NCBI RefSeq assembly: GCF_001685025.1
Contig: NZ_MAYU01000012.1
Span: forward strand, 744,001 to 808,000
Length of the DNA stretch: 64,000 bases
Source of the DNA: Bacillus sp. FJAT-27225
GTDB lineage: Bacteria > Bacillota > Bacilli > Bacillales > Cytobacillaceae
Reading direction: 5' to 3'
The notes below the pieces were generated by a model. That model ran no database searches. It worked only from the letters and a program-made list of their open reading frames with translations, and was not told the DNA's origin. Positions 1 to 8,358 of this stretch are shown here, in pieces. The position numbers and the translations under genes were made by a program. Positions within the stretch are counted from its first letter, which is position 1; each line of letters begins with the position of its first letter.

Positions 1-605
1 TTATCGGATACTACATTGTACCCATCTTGTTTCGCTTCAGTTAATAAGGCGTCTGGGAAGTATCTTTTACCGCCGCCAAGAATGACGTCTACACCATTCT
101 CAATCAGCTGCGGAGCAATTCCTGCTTCATCTGCACGAGTAGGTACGTGGGACGCGAATACAGCTGGTGTAGCGTGTGTGATTGTTGATGTGGCAACAAG
201 CCCGGTTGCCTTTCCCTTTTCCTCAACAGTCTCAAGAATTGTTTTTAGTTCTTCGCCATCTGGCGAGGTGCTGATCATACCATTATTTGTTTTGACACCA
301 GTTGCCATCGCGGTGCCAGCTGCCGCAGAATCGGTTACTTTTGAGTTCGCTGAGTATGTACGGTGCATTCCTACCAGGATGGAATCCATAGCGCTCTCTT
401 CACCCTTAAACCATCGGTAATTGGTTGCGTATGACGCAGAGTAGCCGTCCGGGATCATGAAAATCACATTTTTTGCTTTTCCTTTTGGATTGTACGTACT
501 TCCGGCTTCGGCACTATTGCCATTAAACGATGTTCCTGCAAATGCGCCAATTGCCATTGCTGAAATTGCTGCTACAGATAATGCTTTCTTAACCGTTTTT
601 TTCAT
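1..605 (-). CDS. Alkaline phosphatase, N-terminal part (runs off the left edge)
   Basis: This is an exported phosphomonoesterase of the PhoA/PhoB family that releases phosphate outside the cell. Only about 201 residues are in the window. An ATG at 605 follows an AGGAGG site. The first 34 or so residues form a Sec signal peptide (MKK...hydrophobic core...AEA). The metal-binding IPDGYS lies at residues 51-56. The family signature VTDSAAAGT lies at 90-98, with S93 as the expected nucleophile. The reading frame is open to the window edge. A PHO box stands directly upstream, so induction under phosphate starvation is expected. The family assignment is firm; which paralogue it corresponds to cannot be decided. 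Confidence 0.93.
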   Translation of the reverse strand, partial: MKKTVKKALSVAAISAMAIGAFAGTSFNGNSAEAGSTYNPKGKAKNVIFMIPDGYSASYATNYRWFKGEESAMDSILVGMHRTYSANSKVTDSAAAGTAMATGVKTNNGMISTSPDGEELKTILETVEEKGKATGLVATSTITHATPAVFASHVPTRADEAGIAPQLIENGVDVILGGGKRYFPDALLTEAKQDGYNVVSD

Positions 606-639
606 TTACTTATCCCTCCTGGTTATGTAGTACGCATCC

Positions 640-693
640 AGTATAGAAAGTTCGTGTGAAAAACCCGTTAATCATTGGTAAATATTCAGTAAA
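640..693 (-). promoter_or_regulatory. PHO box and -10 of the alkaline phosphatase promoter
   Basis: Read on the minus strand there are four hexamers, TTTACT, TTTACC, TTAACG and TTCACA, each separated by exactly 5 bp (655-693). Nine bp later comes a -10, TATACT (640-645). This matches the established PhoP site of Bacillus (TT-A/T/C-A-C/T-A repeats with an 11-bp period just upstream of the -10). Direct PhoP activation is inferred. Confidence 0.85.
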
Positions 694-846
694 CAGACAA
701 AAAGAGGAGTTTCAGACTATGAGTATAGCCTTTCTTAGTTCGTTAGACTTATTCCTGATGGTATCGACCCATTTTTCCAAATAATAAGAACATATACGTG
801 AAAATTACGGGTAAAGAGGAAATGAATCAAGATTAGGAGGTATGAC

Positions 847-1995
847 ATGAAGGCCGTTACATTTCAAGGTGCAAAAGATATTCAAGTAAAGAATGTAGAT
901 GATCCAAGGATTGAAAAGCCGGATGATATTATTGTCCGGATTACATCGACAGCAATCTGTGGGTCGGATTTGCATATTTATGTAGGTGCATTGCCGACTC
1001 ATCCTGGCTATGTGATTGGCCATGAGCCAATGGGAATTGTCGAGGAGGTTGGGCCTGAGGTCACGAAGGTGAAGAAGGGCGACCGGGTTATCATTCCGTT
1101 CAACATTTCCTGCGGCGATTGTTTTTTCTGCCAGCACGATATGGAGAGCCAGTGCGATAATTCGAATCCGAACCCGCTCCTGGATTCGGCAGCTTATTTC
1201 GGTTTTACAGAACGGTATGGGAATTACCCGGGCGGACAAGCTGAATATTTGCGCGTGCCGTACGGGAATTTCATGCCATTCGTAATTCCTGAATCGTGTG
1301 AGCTTGAGGATGATGCTCTTCTGTTCATGTCGGATGTGCTGCCAACTGCATGGTGGAGCGTTGAGAATGCCGGGGTGAAAAAGGGTGATACCGTTATTGT
1401 CCTTGGCTGCGGCCCCATCGGTTTGATGGCGCAAAAATTCGCCTGGATGCACGGTGCAGAGCGTGTCATCGCGGTGGACAATGTACCATACCGCTTAATG
1501 AAGGCAAAAACGATGAACAATGTTGAAATTTACAATTTTGATGACCATGACGGTGAAATTGAAGCTGGGAAGTTCCTGCGTGAGCTGACAAATGGCGGTG
1601 CACAGGTTGTTATTGACTGCGTCGGGATGGACGGAAAGAAATCACCGATCGAAAAAGTTCAGCAAAAACTGAAGCTCCAGGGTGGTACGCTTGGCCCAAT
1701 CCAAATTGCTATGAACGCGGTCCAGAAGTTTGGAACAATCCAGGTGACTGGCGCTTATGGTGCACTGTATAACGCATTCCCGCTAGGGCATATTTGGGAA
1801 AGGAACCTTACCGTTAAAACTGGACAGGCACCGGTCATCCATTATATGCCGATGCTGTTTGATAAAATTACGAATGGCGAATTTGACCCGACTGAAATCA
1901 TCACTCACAAGGTTCCGCTTGACGATGCCGCCAAGGCGTACCAAATTTTCCATGACCATGAAGATGAGGTCGTCAAGGTTATCCTGAAACCTTAA
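847..1995 (+). CDS. Zinc-dependent alcohol dehydrogenase (formaldehyde dehydrogenase-like MDR)
   Basis: A 382-residue medium-chain dehydrogenase/reductase that oxidises an alcohol or formaldehyde adduct with NAD(P). Catalytic zinc ligands are C38 and the H59-E60 pair in GHEPMG. The structural zinc cysteines C89, C92, C95 and C103 are all present. A Rossmann motif (GCGPIG) follows at about residue 187. The 20-residue loop after the structural zinc site and the overall length fit the glutathione-independent formaldehyde dehydrogenase branch better than classical ethanol dehydrogenases. The ATG at 847 has an AGGAGG site 7 bp upstream. The gene is monocistronic, ending in a terminator. The true substrate cannot be read from sequence. 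Confidence 0.85.
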   Translation: MKAVTFQGAKDIQVKNVDDPRIEKPDDIIVRITSTAICGSDLHIYVGALPTHPGYVIGHEPMGIVEEVGPEVTKVKKGDRVIIPFNISCGDCFFCQHDMESQCDNSNPNPLLDSAAYFGFTERYGNYPGGQAEYLRVPYGNFMPFVIPESCELEDDALLFMSDVLPTAWWSVENAGVKKGDTVIVLGCGPIGLMAQKFAWMHGAERVIAVDNVPYRLMKAKTMNNVEIYNFDDHDGEIEAGKFLRELTNGGAQVVIDCVGMDGKKSPIEKVQQKLKLQGGTLGPIQIAMNAVQKFGTIQVTGAYGALYNAFPLGHIWERNLTVKTGQAPVIHYMPMLFDKITNGEFDPTEIITHKVPLDDAAKAYQIFHDHEDEVVKVILKP

Positions 1996-2011
1996 TTCTC
2001 TTAAAGAAAGA

Positions 2012-2047
2012 GGCTGTCCTAAATGAAAACTTGGGACAGCCCTTTTT
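2012..2047 (+). terminator. Intrinsic terminator after the alcohol dehydrogenase
   Basis: An 8-bp stem, GGCTGTCC/GGACAGCC, is followed by five T residues. Confidence 0.9.
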
Positions 2048-2135
2048 AATGGTTCATACCTGCTGATTTGCGATCGGCTAGTAGGCTCCCCTTAAAAAAA
2101 ACTCATTTGTACCAGTTTGAACCTCTCGAGTGCCC

Positions 2136-2310
2136 AAAACGTTGCCAATACACGTTATTGGTGCCATTTTGAACGTCTGCAAAGCCTAAAACGTTATCAA
2201 TACAGGTTATTGGTTACATTTTAGACCTCTCCAAAGCTTGAAACGTTACCAATACACATTATTGGTTACATTTTGAACGTTCCTAGAGCTCGAAACGTTA
2301 TCAATAGTTC
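2136..2310. repeat. 52-bp tandem palindromic repeat, family A (three units plus a truncated fourth)
   Basis: The hexamer AACGTT recurs at 2138, 2190, 2242 and 2294, exactly 52 bp apart each time. Each complete unit has a 33-bp core, AAACGTTACCAATA, 5 bp, then TATTGGTTACATTT. The two 14-bp arms pair with 12 of 14 positions. A linker of about 19 bp varies between units. The last unit is cut after CAATAG. The array lies between convergent genes. Confidence 0.9.
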
Positions 2311-2359
2311 TTAGTCCATCAGTCAACAACGTATAACAGCGCGATTTTCCATATACATA

Positions 2360-2522
2360 CGTTTTCAACTTAACCTCCAATTCGGACTTCCGCCTTTCCG
2401 CCAGCATCGGGCTTTATCACTATCTACCTGGCTGTGGAGCAACCGCCGAGGAAATACTTGAACTTGCCGACAAGGAAATGTACAAGGAAAAATCGGCGCT
2501 GAGGCCGGTGGGGAATGCATAA
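2360..2522 (+). pseudogene. Remnant of a GGDEF (diguanylate cyclase) C-terminus
   Basis: The frame ending at the TAA at 2520 reads SASIGLYHYLPG, then ATAEEILELADKEMYKEK. This is the end of a GGDEF domain: the SIG-x-A strand followed by the 'AEELL..AD.AMY.AK' helix. No GGDEF motif, start codon or upstream part of the gene is present. The fragment begins where the 52-bp repeat array ends, which suggests a deletion or rearrangement removed the rest. A terminator follows directly, presumably the original one of the lost gene. Confidence 0.75.
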
Positions 2523-2526
2523 AAGA

Positions 2527-2556
2527 GGCTATTCCCAGTCGTTGGAATAGCCTTCT
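2527..2556 (+). terminator. Terminator-like hairpin after the GGDEF remnant
   Basis: A 9-bp stem, GGCTATTCC/GGAATAGCC, with a weak T-rich tail. Confidence 0.6.
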
Positions 2557-2575
2557 ATGACGGCTTGTCTGTGCT

Positions 2576-2665
2576 CGAAATGGTGCCAGCAGCCTATTGA
2601 TGACATTTCGCTTGCTCTTTGTACCCGAAACGGTGCCAATACACCTTATTGGTGACATTTCACCT
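2576..2665. repeat. Family A repeat, two degenerate units
   Basis: GAAATGGTGCCAGCAGCCTA and GAAACGGTGCCAATACACCT are each followed by TATTG(G/A)TGACATTTC. The spacing is about 50 bp. The second unit runs into the stop codon of the RNase H-fusion gene (TGA at 2660-2662). Confidence 0.75.
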
Positions 2666-3544
2666 GGACTGGAGGTTTTGAATCGTTTCTTTTTTATAAT
2701 TCCTGCTTAACTCATGGGCTGTTTTGTACAGAGGATTCTTTTTTCCATTGGTTAGGTCTTCGACGAATCTGATTTTAACGGTTTCCTTCATTTCCTCCCA
2801 TAGCTGGTTGCCTTGCTGAATTATTCCCTTAACAGGTTTCTCGGCTTTTTCTATAGAAACTGAAAAGTTTTTAGTCCAGTGCTTTTGGTCAGTAAGTATA
2901 ACAGCTGAAGTAAACTTTCGCTTTTTAATTAATCTTAATGCATCTATTACAGCTATGTATTCACAGGTTACTGATTTTTCATTTTTAACATTATGAACAT
3001 TTGACTTGCCTGTAACCTTCTCCCAGTTTTCCACAAGAACAATTCCTGTTCCAGCCTTTGGTCTGGTATAGGAGCCATCAACGATTAACACTGGTGTTTC
3101 TTTAGGAACGTTCATGGTAAGCAGGCCTAAAAGGGCTTTTAGAGGTTCTTCTATTTCATGCTTTTGCAGCGTGTCGCCTACCCTGAAGTGATCCAATATG
3201 TCCTGTATATGAAAAAAGTCCTTTTTACCGACTGTTACATACGGCATCCCTTTGTTTTTTAGAGAATTCAGATGTACCGTGCTTATCCTTAATGTTGAAT
3301 GAGCGATTGCCTCTGTTACATACTCTCCAAGCGTCCTGCCTTTTTCATCAAGAAAGCCACTTTCAAGCCGTTCTTGCTCATAGGACTCTAACCACTTCAT
3401 TATCTCGCTTTCAAGAAAACGATATTGCTCGCCAAGAGAGTAATAAGGTAGCCCGGTTTTTATGTAGGATTCTAGTTGGGCATTTGTAATATTTAATTTA
3501 TCTTGAAGTTCTTTTTTCAAAAGTAAAACTTCTGGAGCCGACAT
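2660..3544 (-). CDS. Fusion protein: two excisionase-type HTH domains plus an RNase H-like domain
   Basis: A 294-residue protein with an unusual layout. Residues about 6-55 and 78-120 each look like a MerR/excisionase helix-turn-helix with the typical wing (LPYYSLGEQYRFLESEI and MPYVTVGKKDFFHIQDI). Residues 150-285 resemble RNase HI: D156 in VDGSY, E195 in CEYIAVIDAL and D219 in LTDQKHW match the first three catalytic acids. The fourth, in a NPLYKTAHELSR helix, is H277 where RNase HI has Asp. The start is ATG 3544 with AGGTGA upstream. It is divergent from the NERD gene. Function unknown; cleavage or binding of RNA-DNA hybrids at a recognised DNA site is only an inference. Confidence 0.65.
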   Translation of the reverse strand: MSAPEVLLLKKELQDKLNITNAQLESYIKTGLPYYSLGEQYRFLESEIMKWLESYEQERLESGFLDEKGRTLGEYVTEAIAHSTLRISTVHLNSLKNKGMPYVTVGKKDFFHIQDILDHFRVGDTLQKHEIEEPLKALLGLLTMNVPKETPVLIVDGSYTRPKAGTGIVLVENWEKVTGKSNVHNVKNEKSVTCEYIAVIDALRLIKKRKFTSAVILTDQKHWTKNFSVSIEKAEKPVKGIIQQGNQLWEEMKETVKIRFVEDLTNGKKNPLYKTAHELSRNYKKETIQNLQSR

Positions 3545-3698
3545 TTTGTCACCTGCGTTCTTATGTATAGCTTTCCATCTTCTCCCTTAATTTAAGGTGG
3601 TGTATAATGGAAAAGGAATCTTCTCTATTATCCTCTTTTTTACCCCTCGATACTATCATTTTTCCATTCTTATCAAAAATAAATAAAGGATGTGGCGT

Positions 3699-4601
3699 AT
3701 GCTTTACAAAGCCCGAACTAAATCTGAGGAACATCTTATCCTTGAACATCTGGACAGACGTATGAACTTATCGGAATCCGACAAACAGCGGCTGTACAGA
3801 TTAAACAAGGGATACGAGGGAGAAATCCAATTTGAAAAACTGACATCCGGACTCCAAGCACAATGTATCGTTTTGAGTGACTTAAACTTCAAAGTTAATA
3901 ACTCCGACCTTCAAGTCGATTCCACCATCTTGTTTGGAAAAACTATCAAACCTTTTGAAGTGAAAAATCTTGAAGGCGACTATTACTTAAACGATGACAA
4001 GTTTTTCATGAGGAATGGAACAGAGAAAAATAATCCGCTGCTGCAAACGAAACGAATTGAGAGCCTATACCGCCAATTATTCAAAGAGATCGGATGCCAC
4101 TTACCCATTGACGCCTCCACCGTGTTCGTTAACCCCGCGTTCACCATGTACAACGCCCCACTCGACCAGCCAATCATTTACCCAACCCAGCTTAAGCGAT
4201 TGACCGATCAATTAAACAACATTCCTTCAACCTTAACTCAGTATCATTGGAACCTTGCTGACAAGTTGATCTCATTAAACAAGGTAAAATCTGAATATAC
4301 AAAACTTCCTGAGTATCAATTCGGCAATCTTAGAAAGGGCCCCACCTGTTGCAATTGTCACTCGTTTGACATCGGGGTTTATGGGCATAAGCTAGTTTGT
4401 TTACAATGCGAACAAACGGAAGAAGTGGCAGAGGCTATCATGAGGAATGTTCAAGAGGTGAAGTTATTGTTTCCAGATGAAAATATCTCAACACAACTTA
4501 TCCATAAATGGTGCCTAATCATACCTGAAAATAGAATAAGAAGAGTTTTAGAAAAAAACTTTACACTAACCTGGAATAGTAGATGGTCCTACTATAGTTA
4601 A
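3699..4601 (+). CDS. NERD-domain protein with a C-terminal zinc ribbon
   Basis: About 300 residues. The N-terminal half has the nuclease-related domain: KGYEGEIQFE at about 37-46, then D74 and the E87-V-K89 triplet, which correspond to the PD-(D/E)xK-like core of NERD proteins. A zinc ribbon follows near the C-terminus (C217-x2-C220 and C234-x2-C237). I place the start at ATG 3699 because AAAGGA sits 8 bp before it; ATG 3690 overlaps that site. The N-terminus from 3699 also matches usual NERD openings. It is transcribed away from the HTH-RNase H gene, with about 155 bp between them. Nuclease activity is not proven for most NERD proteins. Confidence 0.8.
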   Translation: MLYKARTKSEEHLILEHLDRRMNLSESDKQRLYRLNKGYEGEIQFEKLTSGLQAQCIVLSDLNFKVNNSDLQVDSTILFGKTIKPFEVKNLEGDYYLNDDKFFMRNGTEKNNPLLQTKRIESLYRQLFKEIGCHLPIDASTVFVNPAFTMYNAPLDQPIIYPTQLKRLTDQLNNIPSTLTQYHWNLADKLISLNKVKSEYTKLPEYQFGNLRKGPTCCNCHSFDIGVYGHKLVCLQCEQTEEVAEAIMRNVQEVKLLFPDENISTQLIHKWCLIIPENRIRRVLEKNFTLTWNSRWSYYS

Positions 4602-4624
4602 TTGCTAACCAAAGATTTTCCAGA

Positions 4625-4785
4625 TTTTCATTGGTTACATTTTAGTCGCTTTTGTCTCTCAAAATGTAACCAATACGATCTATTGGTTACATTTCTCCAA
4701 TAAAAATAGATTAAAATGTTACCAATAGACTTTATTGATGCTTTTCTGGAGTATTTATCACCTAAAACGTTACCAATACAATTCA
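4625..4785. repeat. Family A repeats between the NERD and FAD-dehydrogenase genes
   Basis: CCAATA recurs at 4670, 4722 and 4773 (52 and 51 bp apart), each in the context AAA(A)(T/C)GT(A/T)ACCAATA. Two units are followed by TATTGGTTACATTT or a decayed form; a half unit, ATTGGTTACATTTT, starts at about 4630. This copy is AT-richer and more diverged than the one near 2.2 kb. It is the only family A array not between convergent genes. Confidence 0.85.
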
Positions 4786-4897
4786 TGCAGCCTCCTAATC
4801 GATAACTTCCTATATTTTTTACATGAATATGCAGGAAATCACCCTAATCTGTGGAACCTTTAACACTATTAATGTATTCAAAAAGGGGCTTTTCACT

Positions 4898-6547
4898 ATG
4901 ACTTTCGACGCAATTGTAATTGGCGCGGGACTCGCGGGACTGGTGGCGACTGGGGAACTGACGGAGGCCGGCAAAAAGGTGCTGCTCTTGGATCAGGAGC
5001 CGGAAGCGTCACTCGGCGGACAAGCGTGGTGGTCTTTTGGCGGCTTGTTCCTTGTCAACTCGCCCGAACAACGGCGGCTTGGCATCAAGGATTCAAAGGA
5101 ACTCGCGATGCAGGACTGGTTTGGGACAGCAGGATTTGACAGGGAAGAAGACTATTGGGGGCGTCAGTGGGCAGAAGCATATGTAAACTGGGCAGCCACA
5201 GGAAAACGGGAATGGCTCTACAACATGGGCATACGATTCTTCCCAGTCGTTGGCTGGGCCGAGCGAGGGGGCTATCTGGCCGAGGGACACGGCAACTCAG
5301 TGCCAAGGTTCCACATCGTCTGGGGAACCGGACCGGGTATCGTGAAACCGTTCGAGAAAAAACTGCGCAATGCCATCTCAAAAGGGCTAGTCGATTACCG
5401 GCCGCGCCACCGCGTTTCAGAGCTGTTCACCCAAAGCGGATCTGTCACTGGCGTCAAAGGCGAAATCCTTGTTCCGAGTGATGCCAAACGAGGTGAATCA
5501 AGTTCCCGGGAAGCAATCGGCAGCTTCGAATTCACAGCACCGGCAGTACTCGTCACAAGCGGCGGGATTGGCGGCAACCACGAGCTTATCAGAAGAAACT
5601 GGCCGACTCGGCTTGGGTCTCCGCCGAAAAGGATGATTTCCGGTGTCCCAGAGCACGTTGACGGCCGGATGCTCCAAATCGCCGAACAGGCAGGCGGCCG
5701 AATCGTTAACCGTGACCGGATGTGGCATTACACCGAAGGCATCAAAAACTGGGATCCCATCTGGCCGAACCATGGCATCCGGATTCTTCCGGGGCCGTCG
5801 TCGATTTGGCTTGATGCAAGAGGTAGGCGTTTTCCGGCACCGAACTTCCCCGGTTTTGACACGCTCGGCACGCTCGAAACAATTATGAAAACCGGCTACG
5901 ACTACTCGTGGTTTATCCTGACTCAAACAATCATTGAAAAAGAATTCGCGCTCTCTGGCTCGGAGCAGAATCCTGATTTAACCGGAAAAGACATCCGCCA
6001 GGTGCTGTCACGTATTCTCCCTGGCCCGGCCGCACCAGTCAAGGCGTTCATGGACAAAGGTGAAGACTTCATCATTGCCGACAACCTCCCTGACCTTGTC
6101 GCCGGCATGAACAAACTGACCGGTGAAAACCTGATCGACTTTCACGAAATCGAAAGTCAGCTCATCGCGCGCGACCGCGAAATGGACAATACTTTTACAA
6201 AAGACCTGCAAATCACAGCGTTAAGAGGCGCACGAAATTACATAGGAGATAAACTAATTCGCGTCGCGAAACCCCATAAACTGCTCGATCCAAAGAACGG
6301 CCCGTTGATTGCTGTTCGCCTGAACATTGTCAGCCGCAAGACGCTCGGCGGCCTCCAGACTGACCTTGATGGCCGGGTGCTCGGCATTAACGGGAAACCT
6401 GTTAAAGGCCTGTATGCAGCAGGCGAAGTTGCTGGGTTCGGCGGTGGCGGTGTCCACGGCTACCGGGCGCTCGAAGGCACCTTCCTCGGCGGCTGCCTGT
6501 TTTCCGGGAGACAGGCTGGGCACGGGGTTATTGCCGACTTGGGTTAA
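4898..6547 (+). CDS. FAD-binding dehydrogenase (fumarate reductase/3-ketosteroid dehydrogenase flavoprotein family)
   Basis: A 549-residue flavoprotein. The dinucleotide-binding motif IGAGLAGLVA starts at residue 8 and an acidic residue ends the second strand (LLLDQEPE). A C-terminal GLYAAGEVAGFGGGGVHG motif closes the FAD site, as in the COG3573-type flavoprotein dehydrogenases. The upstream ATG at 4823 is possible, but the ATG at 4898 has AAAGGGG upstream and begins directly with the FAD fold. The gene is visibly richer in GCC/CGG/CTG codons than its neighbours, which could mean a separate origin. The substrate is unknown. It ends before a bidirectional terminator. Confidence 0.85.
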   Translation: MTFDAIVIGAGLAGLVATGELTEAGKKVLLLDQEPEASLGGQAWWSFGGLFLVNSPEQRRLGIKDSKELAMQDWFGTAGFDREEDYWGRQWAEAYVNWAATGKREWLYNMGIRFFPVVGWAERGGYLAEGHGNSVPRFHIVWGTGPGIVKPFEKKLRNAISKGLVDYRPRHRVSELFTQSGSVTGVKGEILVPSDAKRGESSSREAIGSFEFTAPAVLVTSGGIGGNHELIRRNWPTRLGSPPKRMISGVPEHVDGRMLQIAEQAGGRIVNRDRMWHYTEGIKNWDPIWPNHGIRILPGPSSIWLDARGRRFPAPNFPGFDTLGTLETIMKTGYDYSWFILTQTIIEKEFALSGSEQNPDLTGKDIRQVLSRILPGPAAPVKAFMDKGEDFIIADNLPDLVAGMNKLTGENLIDFHEIESQLIARDREMDNTFTKDLQITALRGARNYIGDKLIRVAKPHKLLDPKNGPLIAVRLNIVSRKTLGGLQTDLDGRVLGINGKPVKGLYAAGEVAGFGGGGVHGYRALEGTFLGGCLFSGRQAGHGVIADLG

Positions 6548-6615
6548 AGGGGCCGACGCAAGGGGCTAAACCGTAAGATTTCAAAGAGTTCTAAATGGTG
6601 TTCCGAGAAAGAAAT

Positions 6616-6638
6616 AAGCAGAGTTTTCCCTGCTTTTA
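6616..6638. terminator. Bidirectional terminator between convergent genes
   Basis: AAGCAG/CTGCTT stem with T residues on the plus side and AT-rich sequence on the minus side. It overlaps the stop codon of the minus-strand gene. Confidence 0.65.
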
Positions 6639-7079
6639 ATGAGTTTCCCAGTCTATGTGTAAATTTTCTATAGTCTCAGCGAGTTTATTATTGCCGGATA
6701 TTCGGTATTGCTCTTTCCCGATGAGTGCCAATTCGTTGTCCATTATAATGTCGAAGCCTTTTATTTCTTCTACATCAGTATAGAAGGTCAACCAATACAC
6801 AATTGCCGGATTTCTATCATGTGTTTTTAGTTCCATATCGACTGGTTCTTTTAACAAACGGTTTATACTATCTTCATTAGAAATAATAGCGGTTTTTCTA
6901 CTAGTTACTGCGTTATCATTATATGACGTTTTGGATATTTCCACTCTTATAACAGTTTCATTATCTTTAAGTAAATTTGATACAACGTCCCCATAAGTAG
7001 TTTGTTCTATTGAAAAATAGTTGTAGGCGAAAAATGCAGCCAAGAGCGTTATAGTAATTAAAAATGTATTTCGTTTCAT
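6636..7079 (-). CDS. Small membrane-anchored or exported protein, unknown function
   Basis: 147 residues. Residues 5-20 form one hydrophobic segment after MKRN, a membrane anchor or uncleaved signal. The rest is soluble, acidic and rich in Asn and Glu, with no cysteine. Start at ATG 7079 behind AGAGGTG. It lies 82 bp downstream of the SUKH gene on the same strand and could be co-transcribed with it. I do not recognise the family. Confidence 0.7.
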   Translation of the reverse strand: MKRNTFLITITLLAAFFAYNYFSIEQTTYGDVVSNLLKDNETVIRVEISKTSYNDNAVTSRKTAIISNEDSINRLLKEPVDMELKTHDRNPAIVYWLTFYTDVEEIKGFDIIMDNELALIGKEQYRISGNNKLAETIENLHIDWETH

Positions 7080-7161
7080 ACAACACCTCTTTCAAAATTA
7101 ACATAGTCGAGCATATTTATATGTATGCTCGATTCTATATTTTTGCAGTTGAATCTTCGAA

Positions 7162-7800
7162 TCAATTATTGTGCCGTAAACTTATCACAGTGCCGGTATC
7201 ACCTAACTTCTCTACCATTTTTCTTGCTTTTCCGTATGGAAAGTTCTCTGCCAGAATAAAAGGCGGATTTTTTGAACCTTTTAGCAATTCTGCAGTTGAA
7301 ATAGTAATACCTAGTTCCCTCTTTATTCTCGCTAAATCTTTTAGGCCGCCAGGAGGAGTACGATCTATTAAAATAGTGCAATAATCAGATTGATCGCCAG
7401 CTATGTCCTCCTCTGTTAAACAACCGTTACGAATCCAACCGCTGAAGTCCCAAGTAATGAAAGATGCATTTTGAGGGTTCATGTCTCCGGAATCCACAAC
7501 AAGCACTTCTGTTGTGTCATAATCTTGCAACATCAAGAAAACATTCCCACCTCCGTCATCCCCGATGGAAATATACCCAGTTGCATAATCGGCCACTTCC
7601 CAGGTTTCATTTCGTTCTACGAAATCTTCAGTACCGTAAATAGTTAATCCTCCATCAATTGAAAACCCATCTGATTGTTTTAATAGACCCTTATATATAG
7701 TTGGCAGTTTAATATCCAGCAGATTTTCCACCTCAAGAATTTTACCATCACTTGCTGGTTGGTTTTTTATTAAGTTAGGAATCTTGGATAAATCTAACAT
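7162..7800 (-). CDS. SUKH (SMI1/KNR4) family protein with an L7/L12-C-terminal-like tail
   Basis: 212 residues. The N-terminal 120 residues have the SUKH pattern: LPTIYKGLLKQSDGFSI, then YISIGDDGGGNVFLM, then WDFSGWI near the end. SUKH proteins are common immunity partners of secreted polymorphic toxins. Residues about 140-210 (DLARIKRELGI... through GKARKMVEKLGDTG) follow the helix and strand pattern of the ribosomal L7/L12 C-terminal domain. That fold resemblance is my reading, not an established assignment. ATG 7800 has GGAGG 8 bp upstream. No toxin gene is visible nearby, so an orphan immunity or a housekeeping role is equally possible. Confidence 0.75.
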   Translation of the reverse strand: MLDLSKIPNLIKNQPASDGKILEVENLLDIKLPTIYKGLLKQSDGFSIDGGLTIYGTEDFVERNETWEVADYATGYISIGDDGGGNVFLMLQDYDTTEVLVVDSGDMNPQNASFITWDFSGWIRNGCLTEEDIAGDQSDYCTILIDRTPPGGLKDLARIKRELGITISTAELLKGSKNPPFILAENFPYGKARKMVEKLGDTGTVISLRHNN

Positions 7801-8254
7801 CGCTTAAGCCTCCTAGACTTGTGTAATGATATTTGAGAATCGGTTGTTGCAAAGAAGTACAATTGATTGCCCAGGAACAACTCATATCTGAAGGTACGGG
7901 CTTTCCTGTTAAACTCAATTCTATTTGCGTGGTGAACCTGGTACAATTTGCAATAGAAAAAACATAGGTGTTTTTCCATTATATATGGCTGGAGTCTCAT
8001 CTTTGATTAGGTAACATAAATTGTCCATAACAGTTTCCTTATGAATAAATTATAACAAATTTTCCCTTTTTAATTTACATTCCAGTTAGAGCCTGGAATT
8101 ATTTCAGAATTTCTCAGGAAGAGATTCTGTTTCTGCTACCAAGCCAAGTACAGATGGCTGTCCCGGATGGCAGTTAGGCTGCCGGTAATGGTTGAGGCCA
8201 ATTATAATGATTGCAAGTTGCAAAAGTAAGATTTCCCCCCTCCTTTTTAATCAA
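7801..8254. other. Intergenic stretch, no gene seen
   Basis: About 450 bp upstream of the SUKH gene and downstream of the RND pump. It contains the SUKH promoter region and a GC-richer patch near 8150-8200 with local inverted repeats. No reading frame has a convincing start or composition. Confidence 0.5.
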
Positions 8255-8303
8255 CAAAAAAAGAGCCAGCCACCATCGGACAATGTATCCCATGGCGGCT
8301 GGT
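8255..8303 (-). terminator. Terminator of the RND pump gene
   Basis: On the minus strand, a long stem pairs AACCAGCCGCCAT with ATGGTGGCTGGCT, followed by a run of T residues. Confidence 0.9.
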
Positions 8304-8358
8304 TCCTCCTGATTCCGAGTATTCATTTAAATCCACTATACGGTGACAGGTTTTACAG

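Noticed and set aside
815-835. SigB promoter (GGGTAA) before the alcohol dehydrogenase
   Set aside because: No GTTT-type -35 at the right spacing.
2365-2658. Minus-strand frame across the GGDEF remnant and repeats
   Set aside because: It is antisense to a recognisable GGDEF fragment and to repeat units.
3561-3749. A 62-residue minus-strand gene between the RNase H-fusion and NERD genes
   Set aside because: No ribosome site, and it overlaps the well-supported start of the NERD gene.
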